Origin: Desulfotomaculaceae bacterium
GTDB lineage: Bacteria > Bacillota > Desulfotomaculia > Desulfotomaculales > Pelotomaculaceae
Assembly: GCA_028702695.1 (NCBI GenBank)
Contig: JAQVOH010000001.1
Span: forward strand, 71,756-135,755
DNA length: 64,000 nt
Direction of reading: 5' to 3'
The notes beneath the pieces are model-generated. The model ran no database searches, was not told the DNA's origin, and was given only the letters and a program-made list of their open reading frames with translations. Both the position numbers and the translations under genes were made by a program. This document shows, piece after piece, positions 18,147 to 26,877 of the stretch; within the stretch, counting starts at the first letter, position 1; every line of letters starts with the position of its first letter.

Positions 18147-18944
18147 ATGAAAAAAATATTTGTCGTAATAGCAGTAGCGGCCCTGCTGCTGTTAGCAGTT
18201 TTCTTGTACCCTCAGCGGGAAGAAGACAACGGAAAGGTTAAAATAGGCGCTCCTGACGACACAGGCGGCATGATCATACACTACCTGGTAAACGAAAAGG
18301 GCTACGAGGGTGCTGAGGTGCAGCATGATTTTGAACTATACCCGGTGAAGGATTGCTGCTCCAGCACCTCCCAGTGGGCTCTAAGCAGCAATCAATATGA
18401 ACTTGCGATCATGTGTCCCGACGCGGCTGAAAGCCTCCTGGAAAAGGACGACCGGTTTGAAATCGTCAGCCCGTGCCTGATGAATTCGGACATCGTGGTG
18501 GTTGAACCCGGGCTTACTCCCAATAAAATCGGGATCGCCCAGAACCGTTCCCACCAGGCGCAAATAGTAGCTGGCCTTTTTGGTCAGGATTGCGCCACGG
18601 CGCCCATGTTGCCTGCGGCCATTCCCTATGCCTATGAGAAAAACGCAGTTGACGGGGTGGTCGTGGATGCCTTGAGGGGATTTACCATGACCGGAGATAA
18701 ACTTGCCGGGGAGGCCGGCCATATCACCTACGTACTGGTTGTGAACAAAAATTTCAAGGAAGACCCGCGTTATCAAAAATTTATTGACTTGTTTCAGCAG
18801 TCGGTTGAAGAACTAAATAACCCGGACATCCTGATTGAAGAGATCAGGAAATACAAAAATATCGACTTTTCACGCGAGGAGGTGAACCAATGGAACCGGT
18901 TGGGGATAAAGCACGTATTTACAATTCCAGAAATGCGCGGTTAA
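18147..18944 (+). CDS. Second ABC binding protein with a Cys-Cys site (SaoB-like)
   Basis: About 265 aa, starting with a hydrophobic segment (KKIFVVIAVAALLLLAVFLY) that is a signal anchor or signal peptide without a lipobox. The fold is that of periplasmic binding protein type II, shown by the DDTGGMIIHYL and NSDIVVVEPG segments. The motif KDCCSSTSQW places vicinal cysteines in the binding cleft; more cysteines follow in IMCPDAAE, SPCLMN and GQDCATAP. I remember the NCBIfam family as ABC transporter substrate-binding (seleno)protein SaoB. GTG 18138 is an alternative start. It overlaps the permease gene by 55 nt. Confidence 0.78.
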   Translation: MKKIFVVIAVAALLLLAVFLYPQREEDNGKVKIGAPDDTGGMIIHYLVNEKGYEGAEVQHDFELYPVKDCCSSTSQWALSSNQYELAIMCPDAAESLLEKDDRFEIVSPCLMNSDIVVVEPGLTPNKIGIAQNRSHQAQIVAGLFGQDCATAPMLPAAIPYAYEKNAVDGVVVDALRGFTMTGDKLAGEAGHITYVLVVNKNFKEDPRYQKFIDLFQQSVEELNNPDILIEEIRKYKNIDFSREEVNQWNRLGIKHVFTIPEMRG

Positions 18945-19720
18945 TACGCGAGAAAGTCATGGGCACATTTGGACCAAAAAAGATATTGTACCGCCTAATT
19001 ACCATCGCAGCGGTTTTCGGTGTCTGGCAGTTGGCCGCCAACCATTACCATAGTGAATTCATGATGCCGTCTCCCTTGAAAACGATGATTACCTTCACCT
19101 CTATCGTACATGATGCAGACGTCATTAAAAATCTCCTGCTTACTTTAAAGAGGGTTTTGACAGGATTTATTTATGCCCTGATGATAGGGATCCCACTGGG
19201 CTTTCTTATGGGCTACTCAAAAACGGCTACGGAGTTGTTTGATCCTCTGATCGATTCACTCAGGCAGATCCCGATCATGGCCTGGGTGCCGCTGACCATC
19301 GTCTGGTTCGGCCTCGGCGACGGGCCCACCGTATTTTTAATTGCTTTCACCGGAGTATTCCCCATCATCATGAATACCATTGCCGGTGTGCAAAACATCT
19401 CCAAGGATTATTACAATGCGGCCCGCAGCATGGGCGCCAAACCCTGGAGCATATTCGCCCACATTATCGTTCCCGCTTCCATGCCCGATATCCTGATCGG
19501 GGCCAGAGTCGCCATCGGGTTGGGCTGGATGTCGGTCATATGAGCGGAATTTATTGCGACGAGTGCCGGTTTCGGCTACTCCATGGTGGAAGCTCAGACA
19601 AGAATGCAGACCGATAAGCTGGTAGCTTTGATGATCCTGGCGGCCCTGATCGGCTACGGAATTGACCTGATCATTCAAATGTTTAACAAGTCTCTGACTA
19701 AATGGAGGTTTGTTCAGTAA
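18890..19720 (+). CDS. ABC transporter permease with in-frame UGA (SaoP-like); candidate selenoprotein
   Basis: Inner-membrane permease of the SsuC/TauC type. ATG 18890 has GAGGAGGTG before it. The ORF track stops at 217 aa (…GWMSVI), but the frame continues after UGA (19541-19543) with AEFIATSAGFGYSM and 58 codons to TAA at 19718-19720. The two other permeases in this window have the same C-terminal block (…AEFLSVQAGIG…, …GEWLGAKAGLG…), so the extension is genuine. Full length is 276 aa with residue 218 as Sec or a stop. A SECIS-like hairpin follows. The EAA loop (YYNAARSMGAKP) is intact. A recent nonsense mutation (for example GGA to TGA) is the alternative. Confidence 0.8.
19562..19580 (+). 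promoter_or_regulatory. SECIS-like hairpin in the UGA permease
   Basis: AGT-GCCG-GTTT-CGGC-T-ACT: a 7-bp stem with one bulged T and a GTTT loop whose first base is G. The apical loop starts 25 nt after the UGA, within the range usual for bacterial SECIS elements. Folded by eye only. Confidence 0.5.
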
Positions 19721-20514
19721 TGGAATTAAGAATTGAAAATGTCTCCAAGGTTTTTACTAACGACAACCATGTCCATACAGTTCTCAGGGATTTAAGTTTT
19801 TCTGTGCAGGATGGCCAGTTTGTGACCCTCCTGGGCCCTTCCGGTTGCGGGAAAACCACTCTGCTGACAATTATGGCCGGGTTTCAAGCTGCCTCCGGCG
19901 GGAGGATCCTGCTGAACGGGCGGCAGGTGACTAAACCGGGACCGGATAGGGGCTTTGTCTTCCAGAACTATGCGCTCTTTCCCTGGATGACGGTTAGGGA
20001 GAACATCCTTTATCCTATGAAACAGCAAAAAGTACCCGCTAAGGAACGGGAACAGCGTTTGAAGGAACTGCTGACAATCGCCCAACTCGAAGGCAAGGAA
20101 AAACTGTACCCGCACCAGCTTTCCGGAGGAATGAAACAAAGGATTGCTTTCATCCGTGCCCTGGCCGGCACTCCAGAAGTGCTCTTGATGGACGAACCAC
20201 TGGGTGCTGTCGATTTTCAAATGCGGCAAAACCTCCAGGAAGAGCTGGAGTCTTTGTGGCTAAAAGATAAAACGACCGTGATCATGGTGACGCATGATGT
20301 CGATGAAGCCATCTATCTGAGTGACAGAGTGATTGTGATGTCTGCCCAGGAAGGAAAGGTCTTAGAAGACTTGTCCGTCAAACTGTCCCGCCCACGGAAC
20401 CGGAAGGACAAGGAATATATCAAGACAAAAGAACACCTTATGGATCTCCTCAAGATTGCCGTTAATAAGCAACCTGAATTACAAGAAGTGCAAAGAGAGC
20501 TCTGCCTCGCATAA
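19720..20514 (+). CDS. ABC transporter ATPase (SaoA-like)
   Basis: ATPase of the nitrate/sulfonate/taurine-type importer subfamily. Walker A GPSGCGKTT, signature LSGGMKQR, Walker B LLMDEP and the H-loop MVTHDVDEA are all present; 264 aa. ATG 19720 overlaps the permease TAA (TAATG) with GGAGG upstream, so the listed start at 19702 is too early. This tight coupling to the UGA-interrupted permease argues that the full-length permease is still made. Together with the two binding proteins it forms one importer or extractor complex. Confidence 0.92.
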   Translation: MELRIENVSKVFTNDNHVHTVLRDLSFSVQDGQFVTLLGPSGCGKTTLLTIMAGFQAASGGRILLNGRQVTKPGPDRGFVFQNYALFPWMTVRENILYPMKQQKVPAKEREQRLKELLTIAQLEGKEKLYPHQLSGGMKQRIAFIRALAGTPEVLLMDEPLGAVDFQMRQNLQEELESLWLKDKTTVIMVTHDVDEAIYLSDRVIVMSAQEGKVLEDLSVKLSRPRNRKDKEYIKTKEHLMDLLKIAVNKQPELQEVQRELCLA

Positions 20515-20579
20515 AAAATGAAGGATGATTATTAAGAATTGCTGGCTTAACATTAATTTTTTAAAGGGGCTATTTTTCA

Positions 20580-21221
20580 ATGAAATTCAAAAACTATCCC
20601 ATCGAAAGACTCATTATCGACAGTATCTCCTCAAGGTTGACCGAGCCAGAGCGTTATCTGAGGTTTTTCTTGATGGAACGTATTATTCAAAGCGGCGCTC
20701 CAGTTAAAGAAAACCGCTTAATGCAAGCTGAAGAGCTAAATCATTTAGATATTGCCACACTTATAAACAACCTGATATCTAAAAACGCAATCGTCAAGGA
20801 TTTAGAAGGTAAAATTAATTTTGTCTACCCTGTCTCTGCTTTGCCTACAAATCATCGCGTGACTTTAATAGATGGCCGTACGCTTCATGCTATGTGTGCT
20901 GTAGATGCCCTGGGAGTCGCTTTTACGTTCAAGCAAGATACAAAAATTAGTTCTCAATGCTCACATTGCGGAGAAACAATCACGGTTGAAATCCAGCATG
21001 AAAAGATCGTCGAGCTGCACCCGGCAAGCACCCATGTCTTACATGTGGACCTCAAGAATAATGACAACTGGGCCGGCAGCTGCTGAAACATCATGAACTT
21101 CTTCTGTACGAAGAAACATTATGCTCAATGGGCTGCGGCAAACGGCATCAACCAGGATGAGGTTTTTTGTCTTGATGCCTACGAGGCACTGGTCGTTGCA
21201 AAGATGCTTTTTTCAATATAA
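20580..21221 (+). CDS. MerB-like organomercurial/organometal lyase, selenoprotein (SaoL-like)
   Basis: Cleaves carbon-metal bonds in MerB relatives. The ORF track ends at residue 168, but UGA (21084-21086) is followed in frame by 44 codons starting NIMNFFCTKKHYAQWAA to TAA 21219-21221. This is the MerB C-terminus (MerB has …CCHVHFFAS…DWA…). Total 213 aa equals MerB length. Catalytic residues line up: Cys106 and Asp109 in MCAVDALG (MerB Cys96/Asp99) and Cys168-Sec169 (MerB Cys159-Cys160). The N-terminal winged-helix-like part is present, and a Cys-X2-Cys (127/130) is extra. The GGGGC site before ATG is modest. Nearest neighbour is the SaoA-like ATPase. Confidence 0.93.
21099..21115 (+). promoter_or_regulatory. 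SECIS-like hairpin in the MerB-like gene
   Basis: TTCTTC-TGTAC-GAAGAA: six pairs, five-base loop with G at its second position. The loop begins 18 nt after the UGA, as expected for a bacterial SECIS. Confidence 0.6.
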
Positions 21222-21254
21222 TAATACTTTTTAAAAAACAAGGAGGTTTTATCA

Positions 21255-21587
21255 ATGAAAGTAGCATATATTTTTACTTCAACTACCTCGCAAAAGATCC
21301 TAAACAACATGATTATTCCTCAACTGGAAGAAGATATTCACGGCGCTGAGGTAGCCGGCATGTTTTTCTTCATGGACAACACCTATTTTCTTTTAGACGG
21401 CACCGAAATGGGCGACAGGCTACGTCAAATACAAGAAAAGAGCGGCATGCTGTTGATGGCCTGCGACAAATGCGCCATTGAACGCGGTATTGAAAACAAA
21501 CTGATCCCCGGCGCCAAAATCGGCTGCTTTCCTCAGCTTTATGGCGCCCTGGGCGGGGCTGGTGTTGACCAGGTCATAACACTATAA
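21255..21587 (+). CDS. DsrE-like small protein (SaoD-like)
   Basis: A 110-aa protein of the DsrE/DsrF fold family, starting at ATG with AAGGAGG. It has the family's opening strand (KVAYIFTSTTSQK) and a central cysteine pair, MACDKCAIERG, where sulfur-relay members hold their active cysteine. The C-terminal FPQLYGALGGAGVDQVITL is a typical DsrE end. I recall NCBIfam DsrE-related protein SaoD for this context. Likely cytoplasmic; may carry persulfide, selenide or the freed metal ion (inference). Confidence 0.75.
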   Translation: MKVAYIFTSTTSQKILNNMIIPQLEEDIHGAEVAGMFFFMDNTYFLLDGTEMGDRLRQIQEKSGMLLMACDKCAIERGIENKLIPGAKIGCFPQLYGALGGAGVDQVITL

Positions 21588-21617
21588 ACATCGTTTTCCA
21601 GGAAGGAGACGAGAAAT

Positions 21618-23726
21618 GTGAATAATATAGATAATCAGGAAAGACAGATTTTAGAAACAGAGGCTAATCATATCGTTCTAACTAACTGCGGGATATGCAA
21701 CGCGAACTGCGGCATGAAAATATCCTTTGCAAACGGTCACATCGTTAAAGTTGAAGGTCAGGCGGCTCATCCTGTAAGCAAGGGGTATCTTTGCCCGAAA
21801 GGAAAGGCGATCAGAGAACTGGTAGAGGCTCCTGACCGGCTCAAGCGCCCTTTAAGAAAAACGGTCGACGGTCAGTGGCAAGAAATCTCCTGGAACGAGG
21901 CTTTTGAACTAATAGCCGAAGAATTAAAGACCATCAAGGCCAGTTACGGGGCTGAAGCGGTGGCGGTTCATGTCGGCCAGGCCGGGGTTGGGAAAGAATT
22001 CACCCCTTACGTGGAAAGGTTTTGCCAAGTTTTCGGCACCCCCAACTTTTCAACTGCGGGGAGTCAATGCCACCAATCCAGAGCGATGGCTAATACGTTC
22101 ACTTACGGAGTTTTTCCGAAGCCGGATTACGAAAACAGCTCTTGCATTGTTTTATGGGGTTATAATCCTCCAGAGTCGTGTCCGCCACTAATGAACGACA
22201 TTAATAAAGCACGCCGTCAGGGGGCTAAATTAATCGTAATCGATCCCAGGAGGACATCGCTGGCAAGCAAGGCTGATTTTCACCTGCAGCTAAGGCCCGG
22301 CACAGACGGCGCCCTGGCCCTCGGCATGCTTCATGTGATCATCAAAGAGGAGCTTTATGATCAGGCTTTTGTAGATAATTGGACATCCGGCTTTGGCAAA
22401 CTTGCTGCACACATAGAGGAGTATACACCGGAGAGGGTCGAGAAAATCACGAAGGTTCCCGCGTCCAGAATCGAGGAAACTGCCCGCCTTTACGCAAGAA
22501 CCTCACCCGCCTGCATTGCTCAGGGAAATGCGCTTGAACTGCATTCAAACGGGTTCCAGGCCGCACGTGCCGTTTCTATGTTGCAGGCTGTTACCGGAAA
22601 CCTTGATATTACCGGAGGCGCAGTTTTCGCACCCCCGCTAAAACTGACTCCCTTGAGATTGAGAAATCATGATGAAAACCCAAAACAGGCTATCGGCCAA
22701 AAACAATTCCCTCTCTTTTATAAATACACCCATCAGGCTCAGGCCAATATATATACAGAAGCAATTCTTGCGGGCAAGCCATACCCACTAAAAGGAATGA
22801 TCATTACCGGGAGCAACCCTGTGCTAACCTGGCCTAATGCCGGAAAAGTTAAGCGAGCACTTGCCAGTATCGATTTTCTTGTTGTGGTCGACAACTTTAT
22901 GACTGAAACCGCCAAACTGGCGGACATTGTTATACCTGCTTCGACCTTCCTGGAGAGGGATGAACTCTGGAATTGGTCCGGTGAGTTGGGTGAGTCCCGG
23001 CTTGTCCTTGCCCCAAGGGTAGCAACTGATGAAGGCCTAATGACGAACTGGAAATTTTGGATTGAGTTAGCCGGGAGGATGGGCTATGGCGATTATTTTC
23101 CGTGGGCAACCGAGGAAGCTGCCTTAAATGACAGGGTTAAACCATTGGGCTTTACCTTAGAAGGATTGAGACACAAGCCCGATGGTATTATTTATAGTGT
23201 GCGGACCGAAAAAAAATACGAGCGCACAGGCTTTAAGACTCCTTCGGGCAAAGTAGAGTTTTATTCTGATGAACTTAAAAGTCACGGGTATGATCCTTTG
23301 CCAATATACCAGGAGCCTGATGAAAGCCCTGTATCAGTGCCAGGATTATTCAGTGAGTACCCATTCATTCTGACGTCCGGGGCAAGAACGCTTGGTTATT
23401 TTCACTCCCGCTACAGGAACCTTACTTCATTACGGAAAATAGCTCCGGAACCTTTGGTGGAAATCCATGAGGATAAGGCAAGAGCACTGGGTATTACAGA
23501 CGGGGATACTGTCATAGTTGAATCAACGCGCGGCAGAATCGAGTTAAAAGCAAAACTATCAGCCGAAATACACCCGGATGTTATTTTCATACCGCATGGC
23601 TGGGATGAAGCTAACGTCAACCTCTTAACCGACAATGAATCCCTTGACCCTATCACCGGATTTCCACCTTACAGGTCGCTGCTGGTCAGGGTTAGCAAAA
23701 AAACTGAGCAAAAAAGCGGTTTCTAA
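21618..23726 (+). CDS. Molybdopterin-dependent oxidoreductase, catalytic subunit
   Basis: A 702-aa DMSO reductase-family enzyme. The N-terminus has a [4Fe-4S] site (CGICNANC at 24-31, then LCPKGKA), followed by the three molybdopterin regions. The segment GSQCHQSRAMANT near residue 150 probably gives the Mo/W ligand cysteine. The C-terminal dinucleotide-binding domain (TSGARTLGYFHSRY) is complete. There is no Tat signal, so it is cytoplasmic. GTG start after GGAAGGAGACGAG, 30 nt after the DsrE-like gene. No Fe-S or membrane partner follows. The substrate is unknown; resemblance is to the soluble formate dehydrogenase/thiosulfate-reductase branch. Confidence 0.88.
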   Translation: MNNIDNQERQILETEANHIVLTNCGICNANCGMKISFANGHIVKVEGQAAHPVSKGYLCPKGKAIRELVEAPDRLKRPLRKTVDGQWQEISWNEAFELIAEELKTIKASYGAEAVAVHVGQAGVGKEFTPYVERFCQVFGTPNFSTAGSQCHQSRAMANTFTYGVFPKPDYENSSCIVLWGYNPPESCPPLMNDINKARRQGAKLIVIDPRRTSLASKADFHLQLRPGTDGALALGMLHVIIKEELYDQAFVDNWTSGFGKLAAHIEEYTPERVEKITKVPASRIEETARLYARTSPACIAQGNALELHSNGFQAARAVSMLQAVTGNLDITGGAVFAPPLKLTPLRLRNHDENPKQAIGQKQFPLFYKYTHQAQANIYTEAILAGKPYPLKGMIITGSNPVLTWPNAGKVKRALASIDFLVVVDNFMTETAKLADIVIPASTFLERDELWNWSGELGESRLVLAPRVATDEGLMTNWKFWIELAGRMGYGDYFPWATEEAALNDRVKPLGFTLEGLRHKPDGIIYSVRTEKKYERTGFKTPSGKVEFYSDELKSHGYDPLPIYQEPDESPVSVPGLFSEYPFILTSGARTLGYFHSRYRNLTSLRKIAPEPLVEIHEDKARALGITDGDTVIVESTRGRIELKAKLSAEIHPDVIFIPHGWDEANVNLLTDNESLDPITGFPPYRSLLVRVSKKTEQKSGF

Positions 23727-23999
23727 ATGGCTTTATTTATTCCCGTGACTAGCCGTGTCCTTTTTTAAAAAAATTCGACAAATATAGAAAATTTATTCCT
23801 ACTCCAACGAATATTATTATATAATGTAATAGAAGCATACTCAAGTAATCTCACCTAAGAAGGGTTAAGAAATTGGCAAAATTAAAGTACGCTCCAATGC
23901 TCTAAGAAATTTTATTATTATAATTATAAAACTCAACCTCCTCTCCATTAACCCATTTCCGTTTGACCGTTAAATACGGTCCGGATTGGGTTTTTTTTT
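23727..23999 (+). terminator. Spacer and terminator closing the selenium island
   Basis: The 270-nt spacer has no supported gene. At 23949-23999 a compound stem (AACCCA…TGGGTT enclosing GACCGT-taaat-ACGGTC) runs into TTTTTTTTT on the plus strand. It ends plus-strand transcripts before the convergent minus-strand genes. Confidence 0.85.
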
Positions 24000-24001
24000 A
24001 C

Positions 24002-24208
24002 TTACCTGACCTGAATATAGGTAAGGGCGGCGACCAAAAGAATCAGGGCAGCCACCCCTACATAAAAATATTGCCGATCCTTTTTAGCCTGCCCCCGTTC
24101 TCTACGCAGCTGCTTCTTTTCAGGCGAGACATATTTAATACTTTTCAGTTTCCTGCCTTCTCCCGGCCGGAACTCATATATTTTGGCTTGTTTCCGTTTA
24201 TCTGCCAT
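24002..24208 (-). CDS. Small single-span membrane protein
   Basis: 68 aa. A strongly basic first half ([13 protein letters not shown], then [16 protein letters not shown]) is followed by one transmembrane helix ([19 protein letters not shown]) and a short tail. The ATG lies inside the 3' end of the YyaL gene (about 64-nt overlap) with AGGTG just upstream, so it is likely translated by coupling. Topology should be N-in. No family recognised. Confidence 0.6.
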   Translation of the reverse strand: MADKRKQAKIYEFRPGEGRKLKSIKYVSPEKKQLRRERGQAKKDRQYFYVGVAALILLVAALTYIQVR

Positions 24209-26304
24209 TTCACACCTGCACCATCTTCAGGGTCAACGCCCCTCGAGCATTCTTTCAATATTTCCAAAAACAACTCCACATCATTAACAGGGGCCTGGCA
24301 GGCGTAATTTTGACAGACATATGCCGTGGCCTTGTCATCTACGAGCCGCTGTTTCTGCACGAAAGGAGCGAGTGCTTCGATTTCTTTACCAGCCCCACCT
24401 TCCGGGTGAAAAATGACCACAGTCTGCGGGTTATATTGGGTACGGACAGCATTCAGCATCGCCTTTGTATCGGCTGCATCCGGCCTCCCGGCAATGACCA
24501 CTTCCCGTGTCGGCCCCAGGTAAAAATCCACCCCCTGGAGAAAAAAGGTATAACCTGTCGGGTGATCCTCAACTTCAACGGCGAAGGTGTTAATTTGTTT
24601 CCCGGCTGTTTTTGCGAGCTCTTCATCACCGGTCAGCCGCGCCAGGCGGAGCAGGTTCAACAGCGCCACTGAGTTGCCTGATGGGATGGCCCCGTCATAA
24701 AGTTCCTTGGGGCGGACAATCAGCTGCTCGGCATCCTCGCCGTAGAAATAGAATCCCCCGTTTTCACCATCCCAGAAAAGTTTGAGCATCTCCCGGGTCA
24801 GCTCAACTGCTTTCCTTAAATAACCTGCTTCGAAGGTCGTCTCGTAGAGTTCCAGCAACCCCCAGCTCACAAAAGCGTAGTCGTCCAGGTAAGCAGGAAA
24901 AGCTGACTCCCCGTCGCGATACCTGGCCAGCAGCCTGCCATCGTTCCTTCTCAACTCTCTGTAAATGAAATCAACAGCACGAACCGCCGCCCTGGTGTAA
25001 AGGGGTTCCCCGAGCACGGCGCCGCCCCTGGCCAAGGCGGCAATCATCAGCCCGTTCCAGGAAGTCAGTATTTTGTCGTCCTTATAAGGGTGAACCCTTC
25101 TCTCCCTGGCCTCAAACAGTTTGCTACGGAGACTTTCGACGAAAGACATGAACTCCCCTTTGTCCATGTTTAATTCGACCGCAATTTTTTCAGGAGTTTC
25201 CAGTATAAGGTTGGGAATACTGAGACCCTCATAATTCCCTCCCAGGGTAATATTGTAAAGCCGGCAGAATAATTCCCCGTCCTGCTCACCAAGTACTGAT
25301 TTTATTTCCTCCGGTTTCCAGACGTAGAACTTACCTTCTTCCCCTTCGGAGTCGGCATCCTCGGCAGAAAAGAAGCCGCCTTCCGGCGAGGTCATAGCTC
25401 TGAGAACATAGGTAAATATCTGTTTGGCCAGGCCGGCGTAAAGCTCCTTGCCGGTCACCTGGTAGGCCTCAAGATAAGCTATGGCCAGCAGCGCATTATC
25501 GTAGAGCATCTTTTCAAAATGCGGGACCAGCCACTTTTCGTCGGTCGCATAGCGTGAGAAACCATAACCGATATGGTCGTAGATACCACCCCGGTACATG
25601 GACTCCAGCGTCTTTTCCACCATCGACAGGGCCTGCTTCTCCCCACTCCTCTTCCAGTAGCGCAGGAGGAAGGTGAGGGTATGCGGTGTGGGAAACTTCG
25701 GCGCCCGGCCAAAGCCACCGTACTGCCGGTCAAATACACCTCTGAATTCCTTAAAAGCCCTGTCCAGGGTATCCGCGCCAACCTCATCTTCCGTGGTAGC
25801 GTCAAAACGTGGCTGAATCGCTCCAACCACCTTTTCCCCGGCTTTGATCACCTTATCCCGCTGCTGCTCCCAGCTTTCAGACACCTGGGTCAGAATATCC
25901 AATAGCCCCGGCATCCCCCGGCCAGCCTTTTTCGAAAAATAGGTACCCGCAAAAAAAGGCTTCCTCTCAGGGGTCATCAAAACCGTCAGCGGCCACCCTC
26001 CATGCCCGGTCATAGCCTGGCAGACCGTCATATAGATATGATCAATATCCGGCCGCTCCTCCCGGTCTACCTTTATGGACACATACCCTTTGTTCAGAAC
26101 TGCCGCAACTTCCTCGTCCTCAAAGGATTCCCTTTCCATCACATGGCACCAATGGCAGGTAGAGTAGCCAATGCTTAAAAACACCGGCATGTTTTCCTCT
26201 TTGGCTTTATTAAACGCCTCATCGCCCCAGGGGTACCAGTCCACCGGGTTGTTGGCATGCTGGAGAAGGTAAGGACTTTTTTCACCGGCAAGCCTGTTGG
26301 CCAT
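24145..26304 (-). CDS. YyaL-type thioredoxin-fold/(alpha/alpha)6-barrel protein (DUF255)
   Basis: A 719-aa protein whose N-terminal thioredoxin-like domain has the conserved [18 protein letters not shown] opening and [12 protein letters not shown] active-site motif, followed by [12 protein letters not shown]. The rest resembles an N-acylglucosamine epimerase-type helical barrel. Function is not established in bacteria, though the family is widespread (human SPATA20). ATG 26304 has GGGAGG before it; the listed start is three codons too early. Not linked to neighbours except the overlapping small membrane gene. Confidence 0.92.
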   Translation of the reverse strand: MANRLAGEKSPYLLQHANNPVDWYPWGDEAFNKAKEENMPVFLSIGYSTCHWCHVMERESFEDEEVAAVLNKGYVSIKVDREERPDIDHIYMTVCQAMTGHGGWPLTVLMTPERKPFFAGTYFSKKAGRGMPGLLDILTQVSESWEQQRDKVIKAGEKVVGAIQPRFDATTEDEVGADTLDRAFKEFRGVFDRQYGGFGRAPKFPTPHTLTFLLRYWKRSGEKQALSMVEKTLESMYRGGIYDHIGYGFSRYATDEKWLVPHFEKMLYDNALLAIAYLEAYQVTGKELYAGLAKQIFTYVLRAMTSPEGGFFSAEDADSEGEEGKFYVWKPEEIKSVLGEQDGELFCRLYNITLGGNYEGLSIPNLILETPEKIAVELNMDKGEFMSFVESLRSKLFEARERRVHPYKDDKILTSWNGLMIAALARGGAVLGEPLYTRAAVRAVDFIYRELRRNDGRLLARYRDGESAFPAYLDDYAFVSWGLLELYETTFEAGYLRKAVELTREMLKLFWDGENGGFYFYGEDAEQLIVRPKELYDGAIPSGNSVALLNLLRLARLTGDEELAKTAGKQINTFAVEVEDHPTGYTFFLQGVDFYLGPTREVVIAGRPDAADTKAMLNAVRTQYNPQTVVIFHPEGGAGKEIEALAPFVQKQRLVDDKATAYVCQNYACQAPVNDVELFLEILKECSRGVDPEDGAGVKWQINGNKPKYMSSGREKAGN

Positions 26305-26549
26305 AGATAACAACCTCCCAAAACCATTTGAAGTTATTATTCCAAAAACAACTTACAAAACTATTAACAAAAGCTTCCATAAACTGCAGCCAACTTTGCA
26401 TTTGTCAACTGTAAACTTTTTATATTAAAACCATATCGTGGTATATCAAAACCTTTGTAAATGAAAAATTGATACAGCTAAACAATGAGCACACCCTATA
26501 ATTATTTAAAAAAAAATAAAATCTGCTTAGCTTTATGGAGATGAAAAGT

Positions 26550-26876
26550 ATGGATAAATTTGATTGCTGTAATATGCCAGGACCTTATTGGACGAAAGAT
26601 ACTCGTGTAGGGAAGGTAAGGATTACCACCGAACCAACTCCCCTAAGGGTAGGAGCAGAAAACCTGCCCAAAAGAAGGCAGATTTGGGTAGTGAATGATG
26701 CAGCAGCTTATATTTACCATTCTACCGATCCTAGCTTTACATTTGAAAGTGGCAATTATATCTTTAATGTACCTGCTGAGGTAATTGTATATGATCTTAA
26801 CCCTGATGAGAATTTGACCATTTATGCCAAAACTAAAGAGTATCCTGTAACAATTAGAGTATTCGAGGTGGCTTAA
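26550..26876 (+). CDS. Unknown beta-rich protein A of a gene pair
   Basis: About 108 aa. The likely start is ATG 26550, 9 nt after GGAG; the listed 26535 start overlaps that site. The sequence is mostly beta strand (VRITTEPTPLRVG, RQIWVVNDAAAYIYHS, GNYIFNVPAEVIVYDL) with a CC near the N-terminus and no signal peptide. It is one nucleotide from the next gene. The style resembles small phage virion or decoration proteins, but I recognise no family. Codon use is more AT-rich than in neighbouring genes, which fits acquisition (inference). Confidence 0.65.
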   Translation: MDKFDCCNMPGPYWTKDTRVGKVRITTEPTPLRVGAENLPKRRQIWVVNDAAAYIYHSTDPSFTFESGNYIFNVPAEVIVYDLNPDENLTIYAKTKEYPVTIRVFEVA

Positions 26877-26877
26877 C

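Noticed and set aside
19541-19543. Reading UGA as tryptophan (alternative genetic code)
   Set aside because: UGA serves as a normal stop in many genes here (for example at 15110-15112 and 16204-16206), and tRNA-Sec with selD explains the three read-through cases better.
20905-21096. 63-aa plus-strand ORF overlapping the MerB-like gene
   Set aside because: A frame shadow of the lyase; the lyase frame carries all MerB motifs.
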